Assembly (NCBI GenBank): GCA_017538795.1
Contig: JAFYIE010000066.1
Span: 49,006 to 113,005, forward strand
Origin: Bacteroidales bacterium
GTDB taxonomy: Bacteria; Bacteroidota; Bacteroidia; Bacteroidales; F082
Direction of reading: 5' to 3'
DNA length: 64,000 nt
Part shown: piece after piece, positions 1 through 8,283 of the stretch
Position numbering within the stretch: position 1 is the first letter of the stretch
Layout: each line of letters starts with the position of its first letter
Notes under the pieces: model-generated
Database searches by the model: none
Told to the model about the DNA's origin: nothing
The model's input: only the letters and a program-made list of their open reading frames with translations
Position numbers and translations under genes: made by a program

Positions 1-1
1 G

Positions 2-1174
2 CCTTATTTCTTAGATAAAATGAGCGCCGCCAACAGCGAGCAGATGGAAAAACTCGTTAACTCGATATGGTTCAAAATCATCAGCGACATCAACACCTCA
101 AGAAGCATTAGCACCCAGAGAATCAACGAGTTAGCCGACAATTTGTCTTTGACATTCGACACGAAGCTGGCTCTTGAAGAAGGTTTCGTCGACGGCCTCG
201 CATACAGAGACGAGATTATCGCGAGAATCAAGGAACTGGCTGGACTCAAGGAATCGGAGGAAATCAACACCATCACCAACGGACAATATGCCGGTTTGAG
301 ACCGCAAGACAAGGTGAAACCTGATAAAATCGCCATCATTTACGCCAACGGACAAATCAACGACGGTGAAGGCGACGACAGCACCATTGGCTCAACGACC
401 TTGTCGAAAGCAATCCGCGAGGCACGCGAGAACAAAAAAGTGAAAGCCATCGTTATGCGCGTCAACTCGCCAGGCGGCAGCGCCCTCGCCTCCGAAGTGA
501 TTCGCAGAGAAGTGGAACTCGCCAAAGCAGAAAAACCTTTCATCATCTCCATGGGAGGCTATGCGGCATCAGGCGGCTACTGGATCTCGACAGAAGGCAA
601 TTACATCTTCGCTGACCCAACCACGTTGACGGGTTCAATCGGCGTTTTCGGAACCTTCCCTAACGCAAAGAAATTCCTCAACGAGAGAGTCGGCTTAACC
701 TTCGACGGAGTGAAAACTAACGAAAACGCCGATTTCGGACGCATTTCCGAGCCGCTCACACCTTATCAGAAGGAATTGCTGCAGAAATATGTTGGCAAAA
801 CATACAACGACTTCACCGCTTTGGTAGCCCGCACACGCGGACTGCGTCAGAGCTACGTCGACTCCATCGGTCAAGGTAGAGTGTGGACAGGCGCCGACGC
901 CCTCGAACTCGGTCTGGTCGACGAACTCGGCGGACTCGACAAAGCCATCGCATACGCCGCTCAACAAGCCAATCTGACAGATTTTTCCATCAAAGAATAT
1001 CCAAAACAAAAAGATCTGATGGAAGCACTGTTAAGCGGAGAAATGCCTGAACCATACACTAAATCATTGTTAAAGAAGAGATTTGGCGATAACTACATAT
1101 ATGTCGAGACATTTGAAAACATATCAAAACTCGATGGTGTTCAGGCACTTATGCCATTTTTAGTTGTGGAATAA
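2..1174 (+). CDS. sppA: Signal peptide peptidase SppA, 67K type (5' truncated by window edge)
   Basis: C-terminal two thirds of a protease IV/SppA, a membrane-bound Ser/Lys peptidase that degrades cleaved signal peptides. The frame is open to the window start, so the first methionine (nt 20) is internal and the N-terminal membrane anchor lies outside. The second S49 domain is complete: the nucleophile serine sits in GGYAASGGYWIS (TCA at nt 569-571), preceded by the conserved RVNSPGGS. The general-base lysine of 67K SppA lies in the N-terminal half and cannot be checked here. The frame ends 9 bp before the acyltransferase gene, suggesting co-transcription. Confidence 0.93.
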   Translation, partial: PYFLDKMSAANSEQMEKLVNSIWFKIISDINTSRSISTQRINELADNLSLTFDTKLALEEGFVDGLAYRDEIIARIKELAGLKESEEINTITNGQYAGLRPQDKVKPDKIAIIYANGQINDGEGDDSTIGSTTLSKAIREARENKKVKAIVMRVNSPGGSALASEVIRREVELAKAEKPFIISMGGYAASGGYWISTEGNYIFADPTTLTGSIGVFGTFPNAKKFLNERVGLTFDGVKTNENADFGRISEPLTPYQKELLQKYVGKTYNDFTALVARTRGLRQSYVDSIGQGRVWTGADALELGLVDELGGLDKAIAYAAQQANLTDFSIKEYPKQKDLMEALLSGEMPEPYTKSLLKKRFGDNYIYVETFENISKLDGVQALMPFLVVE

Positions 1175-1183
1175 TTTTTTAAG

Positions 1184-2338
1184 ATGATACCCGAACAATT
1201 TGAAGATATAAGGTCGTATAAAGACGATGAGATTCCGGCTGCGATGGAATATTTCATCAACGACGAGGCATCACTCGCGACAGCGAAAATGGTGCTTCCC
1301 GATATGTCAGACGACGAAATTAAAAATTTGTTGAGAAGCATTAAGACAACCGACGACTTTCAACGTATAATGATGACACGTTTCGTTAAGTTGATCATCG
1401 CTACAACCATGAAACACGTTGACTCTCAAGGATTTGAGCTCATCGACAAACACAAGGCATATCTTTTTACAGGCAATCACCGCGACATCACTCTGGATGC
1501 CTTCATCCTTCAGATGTGCATGTTTGAAAACGGCTTCGAGACATGCAACATCGCTTTCGGAGCCAACCTCATCTTCAATAAAACCATCGACATTTTCAGC
1601 AAGTCGAACAAGATGTTCAAGGTTGAAAGGTCGCAGAACGTCAGGGAGTTAACACAAAATTCGCAGCATCTCTCAGATTATATCAGGTATCTTATCAGAG
1701 ACAACAAATCAGTTTGGATCGCGCAACGTAACGGCAGGACGAAAGACGGCAACGACAAGACCGACCACGGCTTGCTAACGATGTTCTCGATGTCGGGCGA
1801 CAGAAAAAATCTCGTGCCGAATCTCGCTGAACTAAACATCACACCTGTAGCGACTTCTTACGAATACGAGCCTTGCGCCATGATGAAAGCCCGCGAAAGC
1901 TATATCAAAGAGCGCGATGGCGTTTATGTGAAGAAACCTAACGAAGACTTTGAAAGCGTGGTCTCGGGCATACAGAAGAAGAAAGGCATCATGAATATCG
2001 CCATCTGCCCTACCATCACGTACGACGATTTGAAACAATACGAAGGCGCAGACAAGCATGAGATTGTCCCGGCAATAGCCGACATGATCGACAAAAGAAT
2101 CTACGAAAGATACAGGCTCTACCCGAACAACTACATCGCATACGACTGGTTGTCAGGAACTTCCACCTTCAAGAATTATTACACGCAGGAAGAGAAAGAC
2201 AAATTCAAAGCCTATTGCGATAAGATTTTCTCGAAGCTTCTGGAAGAACTCGGCAATGACGCGGAGAAACGGTTCACGGAGATTTTATTGGGAATCTACG
2301 CCATTCCTGTTGAAAATCATATCAAAGCGACGAAGTAA
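1184..2338 (+). CDS. Glycerol-3-phosphate/1-acylglycerol-3-phosphate acyltransferase-like protein
   Basis: 384-aa acyltransferase of the PlsB/PlsC superfamily, expected to acylate a phospholipid precursor at the inner membrane. The motif I region reads FTGNHRDITLD (around residues 93-103): the histidine is followed by D two residues later and another D six residues later, rather than a strict HX4D. Motif III-like IAQRNGRTKDGNDKTDHGLL follows. There is no obvious transmembrane segment or signal peptide. It lies 9 bp after sppA and ends directly against the convergent ABC-F gene with no spacer. Acyl donor and acceptor specificity cannot be read from the sequence. Confidence 0.8.
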   Translation: MIPEQFEDIRSYKDDEIPAAMEYFINDEASLATAKMVLPDMSDDEIKNLLRSIKTTDDFQRIMMTRFVKLIIATTMKHVDSQGFELIDKHKAYLFTGNHRDITLDAFILQMCMFENGFETCNIAFGANLIFNKTIDIFSKSNKMFKVERSQNVRELTQNSQHLSDYIRYLIRDNKSVWIAQRNGRTKDGNDKTDHGLLTMFSMSGDRKNLVPNLAELNITPVATSYEYEPCAMMKARESYIKERDGVYVKKPNEDFESVVSGIQKKKGIMNIAICPTITYDDLKQYEGADKHEIVPAIADMIDKRIYERYRLYPNNYIAYDWLSGTSTFKNYYTQEEKDKFKAYCDKIFSKLLEELGNDAEKRFTEILLGIYAIPVENHIKATK

Positions 2339-4255
2339 CTACATTGCGAGTTCACCCCATTTGTCGATAAGGTACTGCAAATCTTCTTTTTTCTTGCCAT
2401 ACGACCAGTAAAAGTCGTCGTCAACCTTGACTTCAGGGTGCACTGAAGGATTTGCCATTATCTCGTCGAGTGTGGCAAGTTCTTTCTCCAAAGCATCGAT
2501 CTGTTCCTCCAATTTCTTGATTTCCTTCTCGACACGACGTTTCTCACGGTCATCAGCTTTCTTCGCCTCGTAGTCGATCTTATTCTGGGATACGACGGGT
2601 GCCTGTTGCTGTTGCACCTTCTGCTGACGGTTCAAATCGTCGAGTTCCTTCAGGCGTTTTTCTTCAAGAAAATCATAGATGTCGCCGATATATTCCTTGA
2701 TATGCGGCTTTTTGAACTCGTAAACCTTAGTTGTCAAGCCCTGCAAGAAATCGCGGTCGTGGGAGACGACAATAAGCGTACCGTCGAACTGTATCAAGGC
2801 CGATTTGAGGATATCTTTCGAGAGCATGTCGAGGTGGTTCGTAGGCTCGTCGAGGATGAGCAAGTTGGTCGGGAAAAGCAACATTTTAGCCAACGACAGA
2901 CGAGCTTTTTCGCCTCCCGAAAGCACCTTCACCTTTTTGTCGATGGTCTCGCCACTGAACAGGAACGCCCCGAGCAGCGACTTCACCTTCACGCGCATAT
3001 CGCCTGTTGCGACGTCGTCCAATGTCTCAAACACGGTCTTGTCCGGGTCGAGCATATCCTGTTGATTCTGAGCGTAATAGCCGATTTTCACCTCGTGACC
3101 GAGCTTCACCTCGCCGGTATGATCCAGCACGCCAGCAATGATTTTTGATAACGTCGATTTGCCTTCGCCGTTGCGACCGACAAAAGCGATCTTTTCCCCT
3201 CTCGGAATCAGCAGATTGATGTCGTTGAGGATATTTTTCTCACCGTACGACTTCGACACGTGGCTCAGCTCCAATGTCACCTTGCCCGAATGCGGCGCAG
3301 GCGGGAACTTGAAGTGCATCACCGACTTGTCGCGGTCGTCGATTTCGACCACTTCCATCTTCTCGAGCTGTTTCACACGCGACTGCACCTGTTTCGCCTT
3401 CGTAGCTTTATAACGAAAACGCTCAATGAAAGCCTCTATCTCTTTTATCTCACGCTGTTGGTTGTCGAACGCCGCCTTTTGCATGTCGATACGCTCCTCG
3501 CGACGCTCCACAAACTCGGTGTAGGCGCATTTGTAGTCGTAAATCTTACCTCCCGAGATCTCGATGGTTCGAATTGTGATATGGTCAAGGAAAGCGCGGT
3601 CGTGCGACACCATGAAGATGGCGCCGTAGTAGTTTTTCAAATAGTTTTCGAGCCATTGAATTGACTCGATGTCGAGGTGGTTCGTGGGCTCGTCGAGAAG
3701 CAGAAGCTTCGGTTTGCGCAACAATATCTTTGCCAGCTCCACACGCATCTGCCATCCGTTGCTGAACTCGTTCATCTCGCGCGTCATATCCTCATGGTCG
3801 AAGCCCAATCCCACTAAAATCCGTTCAGCCTCGCCTTCCACGTTATGGCCACCAATGAGAGTAAGCCGCTCGTTCAAGGCGCTCATTCTCTCGCAGAGCT
3901 TCTGATAGCCATCAGTCTCATAATCAGTACGTTGCGAAAGCTCATCCTGAAGTTTCGCAAGATTCCTCTCAATCTGATGATACTCCTCGAACGCCGTCAT
4001 CGTCTCTTCGAGGACAGTCTTGGTGGAATGGATGTTCTTTTCCTGCGGCAGATAGCCGATAGTGACATCGTCCGACATCACCACGCCGCCATGCGAAGGC
4101 TGCTCAAGCCCTGCAATGATACGGATCAGCGTGGTTTTACCGGCACCGTTCTTACCCACGAGACCGATGCGATCCTTCTCCCGAATCATAAAGTTGATGT
4201 CGGTGAAAAGGTCCTGACCCGTAAAATGTATGCTAAGATTCTGTATCGAAATCAT
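2339..4255 (-). CDS. ABC-F family ATP-binding cassette protein (Uup/EttA-like)
   Basis: 638-aa soluble protein with two fused ABC domains and no membrane segment, so an ABC-F ribosome-associated ATPase rather than a transporter. Domain 1: Walker A GKNGAGKT (34-41), signature FSNGWQMR (164-171, degenerate), Walker B LLLLDEP (184-190). Linker about 230-325. Domain 2: Walker A GRNGEGKS (361-368), LSGGEK (445-450), LLILDEP (465-471). Residues 560-638 are a charged coiled coil, as in Uup. ABC-F proteins act on ribosomes or DNA repair intermediates; which applies here is unknown. The start codon overlaps the stop of the upstream endonuclease by one base (TAATG), so the two are probably translationally coupled. 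Confidence 0.9.
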   Translation of the reverse strand: MISIQNLSIHFTGQDLFTDINFMIREKDRIGLVGKNGAGKTTLIRIIAGLEQPSHGGVVMSDDVTIGYLPQEKNIHSTKTVLEETMTAFEEYHQIERNLAKLQDELSQRTDYETDGYQKLCERMSALNERLTLIGGHNVEGEAERILVGLGFDHEDMTREMNEFSNGWQMRVELAKILLRKPKLLLLDEPTNHLDIESIQWLENYLKNYYGAIFMVSHDRAFLDHITIRTIEISGGKIYDYKCAYTEFVERREERIDMQKAAFDNQQREIKEIEAFIERFRYKATKAKQVQSRVKQLEKMEVVEIDDRDKSVMHFKFPPAPHSGKVTLELSHVSKSYGEKNILNDINLLIPRGEKIAFVGRNGEGKSTLSKIIAGVLDHTGEVKLGHEVKIGYYAQNQQDMLDPDKTVFETLDDVATGDMRVKVKSLLGAFLFSGETIDKKVKVLSGGEKARLSLAKMLLFPTNLLILDEPTNHLDMLSKDILKSALIQFDGTLIVVSHDRDFLQGLTTKVYEFKKPHIKEYIGDIYDFLEEKRLKELDDLNRQQKVQQQQAPVVSQNKIDYEAKKADDREKRRVEKEIKKLEEQIDALEKELATLDEIMANPSVHPEVKVDDDFYWSYGKKKEDLQYLIDKWGELAM

Positions 4256-5307
4256 TACTGCACAACAACTTTTTTAAGTACCGAGCCTCCGTTATGCGAG
4301 ATCACGTTCATGAAATATATGCCGCTGTTGAAGCTGCCGACGTCGATTGAATTCTGCTCGTCGGCATTGCTAACATCAAGAGTGAGAACAAGTTGACCTA
4401 TTGAATTGTACATGTAGACAGCATCAAGATTCTCACCTTTTATATTGATGGTTGATGTCGCAGGGTTCGGCCACACGTTAACCAACACTGTGTATTCGTT
4501 TTCATCCACGTTCCAATGCGGATCCCAAATCTTTTCGGCGAATTCCGGATAATCGACGAACGGGTTTCTGTTGCGCTGGATGTTATAAACGGCGTTGTTT
4601 CTGTTGATTTCCTTGTCGTCGACGGGGTCTTCCTCGTGCCAGCGGAGCAGCATTGTCATCGCCCAGTCTTTGATGACCGACTTGTTTGTCATGTCGGACG
4701 TGCTCCAGCTGCTGTCTTCCTGGTAGTAGCGCACGCTGACGTACATGAGAGCGCGGGCGATGTCGCCTTTATATTCGTCGATAGGCTCGAACACGGTGCC
4801 GTTGTATCCGCTGACTGTGTTAGAGCCAAGTTTGCTGCCATTTTGTGAGGTCCACGATGCATTTCCGACCTCGCCGAAGGCATAATTATCGCGTTTGTTG
4901 TTAACCCAGCCGTCGGTAGGATATACATGATGCAGGTCGGTTTTATGCGTGCCGTCGTTGCTTGTCCACGATTGCGCCCAGAGGTGCTCACGGTTGTAGC
5001 AGTCGCCCTCGCCGTTATAGCTGCCGCATTGGTCGTCACCTAAAACGAATTGGTATGGAGGCGTTCCGTTTGGCACATCGGAATAGATATCCCAGACATA
5101 GTTGGTACCTGGCCGTTTGTCGGTCTGATAATATGCGCTCCACAAGCCGCTATACGACGCATGGTCGTCGTTTTTGATAATGTTATGCAGAGCCGTTTTC
5201 AGGGCGTTTCCGGTGAGGCCTTCGGTGCCGTTGTAATAGTTTTGAGGCTGTGCATTGAGGGTAACAGCCGCGATTATCAGGGTTAATATTAAATATAATT
5301 TTTTCAT
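4255..5307 (-). CDS. Secreted endonuclease I family nuclease with T9SS sorting domain
   Basis: 350 aa. Sec signal peptide at residues 1-19 (ends LNAQ), then an EndA/NucM-type nuclease domain. The metal-finger motifs are clear: NREHLW (105-110) and DLHHVYPTDGWVNNKRDN (124-141), which hold the catalytic His and Asn ligands. The last ~75 residues begin NVWPNPATSTINIKGE and end SGIYFMNVIS...VLKKVVVQ, the standard T9SS type A C-terminal domain, so the nuclease should be exported to the cell surface. Likely role is breakdown of extracellular DNA for nutrients. It is the upstream gene of a pair with the ABC-F gene, an odd functional pairing. Confidence 0.92.
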   Translation of the reverse strand: MKKLYLILTLIIAAVTLNAQPQNYYNGTEGLTGNALKTALHNIIKNDDHASYSGLWSAYYQTDKRPGTNYVWDIYSDVPNGTPPYQFVLGDDQCGSYNGEGDCYNREHLWAQSWTSNDGTHKTDLHHVYPTDGWVNNKRDNYAFGEVGNASWTSQNGSKLGSNTVSGYNGTVFEPIDEYKGDIARALMYVSVRYYQEDSSWSTSDMTNKSVIKDWAMTMLLRWHEEDPVDDKEINRNNAVYNIQRNRNPFVDYPEFAEKIWDPHWNVDENEYTVLVNVWPNPATSTINIKGENLDAVYMYNSIGQLVLTLDVSNADEQNSIDVGSFNSGIYFMNVISHNGGSVLKKVVVQ

Positions 5308-5350
5308 TATCAGATATTTAAAAAATTTTTAATTATATTGTTTTAGATTA

Positions 5351-5358
5351 CAAATATA
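5351..5358 (-). promoter_or_regulatory. -7 box (TATATTTG) for the endonuclease/ABC-F unit
   Basis: TAnnTTTG-type box, 44 bp upstream of the endonuclease start in an AT-rich spacer. No convincing -33 TTTG is seen. Confidence 0.5.
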
Positions 5359-5368
5359 CAAAATATTA

Positions 5369-5776
5369 TCATGCTGTAACAGATTGCAACTCTTTTCCTA
5401 AAGAATGAAGCGCATTGACGATTTTATCCTGCTGTTTTTTCATAGGATGGCTTCTTCCACAGATATAATGCCCAAGTTGTCTTTCATTGATGCCTGTCAG
5501 TCTTGACAAGGCGGCTCTTGTGATGATTTTATCATAACAATACAAAATAGTTTGAATATTCATTTGATATTCAAAAACATATTGACCGTCAAAAACCTTA
5601 GGATAATCTCTTTTATCAGCTTTTGCACACTCGATATAAAAATCCACGCTTTCCTGAATATATTTTGAAAAATCGGTAAAGTTGCCTGTAAATGCAACCA
5701 CCCAGCCTGGCAATAACTCACAACTTGCACTGAATCCTTTTTCTGTTTTCGATGTTAAAATAATAACTTTTTCCAT
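5369..5776 (-). CDS. hicB: HicB-type antitoxin with C-terminal helix-turn-helix
   Basis: 135 aa. The N-terminal ~75 residues have the HicB partial RNase H-like pattern (GFSASCELLPGWVVAFTGNFTDFSKYIQESVDFYIECAK). Residues ~85-130 form a helix-turn-helix (RAALSRLTGINERQLGHYICGRSHPMKKQQDKIVNAL), the DNA-binding part used for autorepression in this family. It starts 1 bp after the hicA stop, in the usual toxin-first order. It should bind and neutralise HicA and repress the shared promoter. Confidence 0.85.
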   Translation of the reverse strand: MEKVIILTSKTEKGFSASCELLPGWVVAFTGNFTDFSKYIQESVDFYIECAKADKRDYPKVFDGQYVFEYQMNIQTILYCYDKIITRAALSRLTGINERQLGHYICGRSHPMKKQQDKIVNALHSLGKELQSVTA

Positions 5777-5777
5777 A

Positions 5778-5975
5778 TTAAAACTCTATTCCTGATTGAT
5801 TTTCAATACTTTTCAATTCAAAACCCCAAGTATCGTAACTTGGTTTTCCATTCACTGTCACAACTCCAGATTTCTCAGGATGCTTAAACTGTCTGTGACT
5901 CCCTTTTTGTCTGTCGATGAACCATCCGTTCTCCATCAACTTTTTGATTATAAAACTAACTTTAACTACCTTCAT
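5778..5975 (-). CDS. hicA: HicA-type mRNA interferase toxin
   Basis: 65 aa, normal length for HicA (YcfA/dsRBD fold). The catalytic histidine is H27 in QKGSHRQFKHP. HicA toxins cleave mRNA or tmRNA independently of the ribosome when free of HicB. The C-terminus (DTWGFELKSIENQSGIEF) is slightly longer than in classical HicA. It is the first gene of the two-gene operon, with a leader of only about 18 nt from the predicted transcript start. Confidence 0.88.
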   Translation of the reverse strand: MKVVKVSFIIKKLMENGWFIDRQKGSHRQFKHPEKSGVVTVNGKPSYDTWGFELKSIENQSGIEF

Positions 5976-5997
5976 AAATTCAGATTTTTGTTCTCGG

Positions 5998-6028
5998 CAA
6001 AAATAGTAATAATACTATTACTTGTCAA
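5998..6028 (-). promoter_or_regulatory. hicAB promoter with embedded inverted-repeat operator
   Basis: On the minus strand a TTG(ACA) -33 element (TTG at 6026-6028) and a TATTTTTG -7 box (5998-6005) are 20 bp apart. Between them, and touching the -7 box, is the inverted repeat AGTAATA-N4-TATTACT (6005-6022, 7-bp arms, perfect). Its position in the spacer fits a HicB operator that would block RNA polymerase. The box and repeat are read directly; repressor identity is inferred. Confidence 0.7.
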
Positions 6029-6147
6029 GAGTTTTCATGAAAAAAATTTATTTTTCGCAAAAATATATCAAAGCACAACACCTCCGACATTTTTAACTTA
6101 ACTTGCAGAAAAAAGGTGGAAATCTTAAAAAAATTTAACAATTTTTG

Positions 6148-6193
6148 CCATTACATGGCGGTTTTTTGTTCTTTCCATCATGGGAAAGAACAA
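6148..6193. terminator. Two adjacent hairpins, possible terminators
   Basis: GCCA-N5-TGGC followed by a T run (6148-6167), then TTGTTCTTTCC (6166-6176) with GGAAAGAACAA (6183-6193), an 11-bp perfect stem. Neither lies inside a gene. They may end the unit reading leftward from tnaA or serve as boundary elements for hicAB. The rest of 6029-6259 shows nothing recognisable. Confidence 0.4.
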
Positions 6194-6259
6194 GAAAGAC
6201 TGCCTGTTAAGGCATAATAATCAATTTAATAATCTAAATTTGATTGAAATGACGATAGA

Positions 6260-6799
6260 TTAAAATATCGCTACGAAGCCTGTGGCAAGCACTGCCAAAG
6301 CCGCAGCGATGTTCAGTAAGCTGTTAATCAACAGTTTTGTTTGCGAAAACTTGGTTCCTATTCCGATGAATCCCCAAATAAGCGAGATCCCTATTATATA
6401 TAAAGGTGTGATTTTTCCAAATAAAGGCAAAAATGCCGCATCAGCTATCAATCCAGCTATTAAAGTATTGATACCCAAGGCAATAGATAAGATTATCAGT
6501 TGTTTTGGTTTGTCGATAAGGAAAAGGTTCTTTCCGCTTTTGATTTTCAGTGTGTCGAGAATCATCCTGAATGCTATCATGAAACAAAGGATGAATACGA
6601 TGACCTTGGCGAAACCCTCGAATCGGTTCATAAACGTGCCGCCGAGCAACGAGCCAAGCCAGTACATCAGCCCCTGCCCTGCCGCCAAGGCGCAGATGAA
6701 TAAAAAATTGCGCCACCAACCACTGCGTTTCTCTATGTTAAACGCAGTGGAGGCGGTGCATATACAAAATGTCAATGCAATGACAAATGCAAAATTCAT
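6260..6799 (-). CDS. MntP-like (DUF204-type) six-helix membrane protein lacking the conserved acidic residues
   Basis: 179 aa, six predicted transmembrane helices in two related halves, as in manganese efflux pump MntP. Where MntP has an Asp in helix 1 (consensus MDAFAV) this protein has CTASTAF (T15). Where helix 4 has IDALAVG it has INTLIAG (N111). It starts immediately after the tnaA stop codon, so it is probably co-transcribed with tryptophanase. With both acidic positions lost, Mn(II) export is doubtful; another substrate, for example linked to tryptophan or indole, is possible but unsupported. Family assignment is moderate. Confidence 0.55.
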   Translation of the reverse strand: MNFAFVIALTFCICTASTAFNIEKRSGWWRNFLFICALAAGQGLMYWLGSLLGGTFMNRFEGFAKVIVFILCFMIAFRMILDTLKIKSGKNLFLIDKPKQLIILSIALGINTLIAGLIADAAFLPLFGKITPLYIIGISLIWGFIGIGTKFSQTKLLINSLLNIAAALAVLATGFVAIF

Positions 6800-8185
6800 T
6801 TATTTCAAACGTTTGAATTGGCAGGTGAAGTGACGCATCAATTCAGCTTCCCAGGTGATTTCCAAACCACGTTTGATGGTGTCGCGGCGGTCGTAAACGT
6901 TCTTCAGAGCTGCTGCGATGACGTCCATGTGGTTGTTGGTGTAAACACGGCGTGGGATGCACAGACGCACGAAGTCGTTGCCACCGAAACGGTTTTCACG
7001 TGTAACAGGGTCACGGTCGGCGAGAACGTAACCGATTTCGCAAGCGCGGATACCTGCTTCGAGGTAGAGCTCGCATGTCAAAGTCTGTGCAGGGAACTCT
7101 TCCTTAGGGATGTTGGTCAAAACCTTGTCAGCATCGACGAAGATGGCGTGACCACCGGCAGGACGCTGGTAAGGAATGCCGTATTCATCGAGTTTCGAAG
7201 CGAGGTAGTGCACCTGTTTTATACGTGTCTCGACCATTTCGAATTCGATGTTTTCCTTCAAACCGACGGCGAGAGCATCCATATCACGGCCGTTCATACC
7301 ACCGTATGTGAGGAAGCCTTCGAACGGGATGCAGAACAACTTGGCACCTTCGTACCAGTCCTTCTTATTTGTTGCGATGAAGCCGCCCATGTTGACGAGA
7401 GCGTCTTTCTTTGCTGACATTGTCATTGAGTCGGCATAGCTGAACATCTCTTTCACGATCTCGCGGAGGGTCTTGTTTTCATAACCTTTCTCACGTGTCT
7501 TGATGAAATATGCGTTCTCGATGAAACGAGCGCTGTCGATGTTGACCGGCACGCCGTATTTATGACAGAGTTCGCAGGTCTCGCGGACGTTCTGCATTGA
7601 AACAGGCTGTCCGCCGACGGTGTTGTTTGTCACTGTCAAGACGAAGAACGGGACGTTGCCTTTGTTTTCCTTCAAAATCTTCTCGAGTTTCTCGAGGTCG
7701 ACATTGCCTTTGAAAGGAGCTTCGAGCTGTGTGTCGTAAGCCTCACGCACTGTGACGTCGATAGCGAATGCCTTACGGCTCTCGATATGACCTTTTGTTG
7801 TGTCGAAATGAGCGTTGCCCGGGATGATCTGACCTGGTTTCACGAGATATGAGAACAGCACGTTCTCAGCGGCGCGGCCCTGGTGTGTAGGGATAACATA
7901 TTCAAAACCAGTGAGTTCGGTGATGGTGTCTTTCATGTGATAGAAAGAACGAGCGCCGCCGTAGCTTTCGTCGCCCTGCATCATAGCTGCCCACTGACGG
8001 TCGCTCATGGCGCCTGTACCTGAGTCGGTGAGAAGGTCGATGTAGACGTAGTCGCTCTTCAACATAAACACATTCTGATGGGCTTCGTTGAGCCACTTTT
8101 CACGTTGTTCGCGAGTGGATTTCTTGATAGGTTCAACCATCTTGATTTTCCACGCTTCTGCAAATGGTAATTCCATGATATTCAA
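6800..8185 (-). CDS. tnaA: Tryptophanase (tryptophan indole-lyase)
   Basis: 461-aa PLP enzyme splitting L-tryptophan into indole, pyruvate and ammonia in the cytoplasm. The PLP lysine is in MSAKKDALVNMGG (K260). The conserved TDSGTGAMSDRQWAAMMQGDE and PFEGFLTYGGMNGRDM blocks are present. The C-terminus reads LMRHFTCQF; the histidine (H452) marks tryptophanase, whereas tyrosine phenol-lyase has Phe there. Full length. No TnaC-like leader peptide or transporter gene is visible; the partner downstream is the MntP-like gene. Indole production is a typical trait of gut Bacteroidales. Confidence 0.96.
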   Translation of the reverse strand: MNIMELPFAEAWKIKMVEPIKKSTREQREKWLNEAHQNVFMLKSDYVYIDLLTDSGTGAMSDRQWAAMMQGDESYGGARSFYHMKDTITELTGFEYVIPTHQGRAAENVLFSYLVKPGQIIPGNAHFDTTKGHIESRKAFAIDVTVREAYDTQLEAPFKGNVDLEKLEKILKENKGNVPFFVLTVTNNTVGGQPVSMQNVRETCELCHKYGVPVNIDSARFIENAYFIKTREKGYENKTLREIVKEMFSYADSMTMSAKKDALVNMGGFIATNKKDWYEGAKLFCIPFEGFLTYGGMNGRDMDALAVGLKENIEFEMVETRIKQVHYLASKLDEYGIPYQRPAGGHAIFVDADKVLTNIPKEEFPAQTLTCELYLEAGIRACEIGYVLADRDPVTRENRFGGNDFVRLCIPRRVYTNNHMDVIAAALKNVYDRRDTIKRGLEITWEAELMRHFTCQFKRLK

Positions 8186-8248
8186 TATTTTAGATTTAAT
8201 AATTCAAAGATTTAAAGATTCGAAAATTTCTCCTTATTAAAAGGTCTG

Positions 8249-8256
8249 CAAAAGTA
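8249..8256 (-). promoter_or_regulatory. -7 box (TACTTTTG) for tnaA
   Basis: TAnnTTTG match 63 bp upstream of the tnaA start. The upstream side is a T/A-rich run without a clear -33 TTTG. Confidence 0.45.
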
Positions 8257-8283
8257 CGATTTTTTTTGATTTTATTTAAAAAA

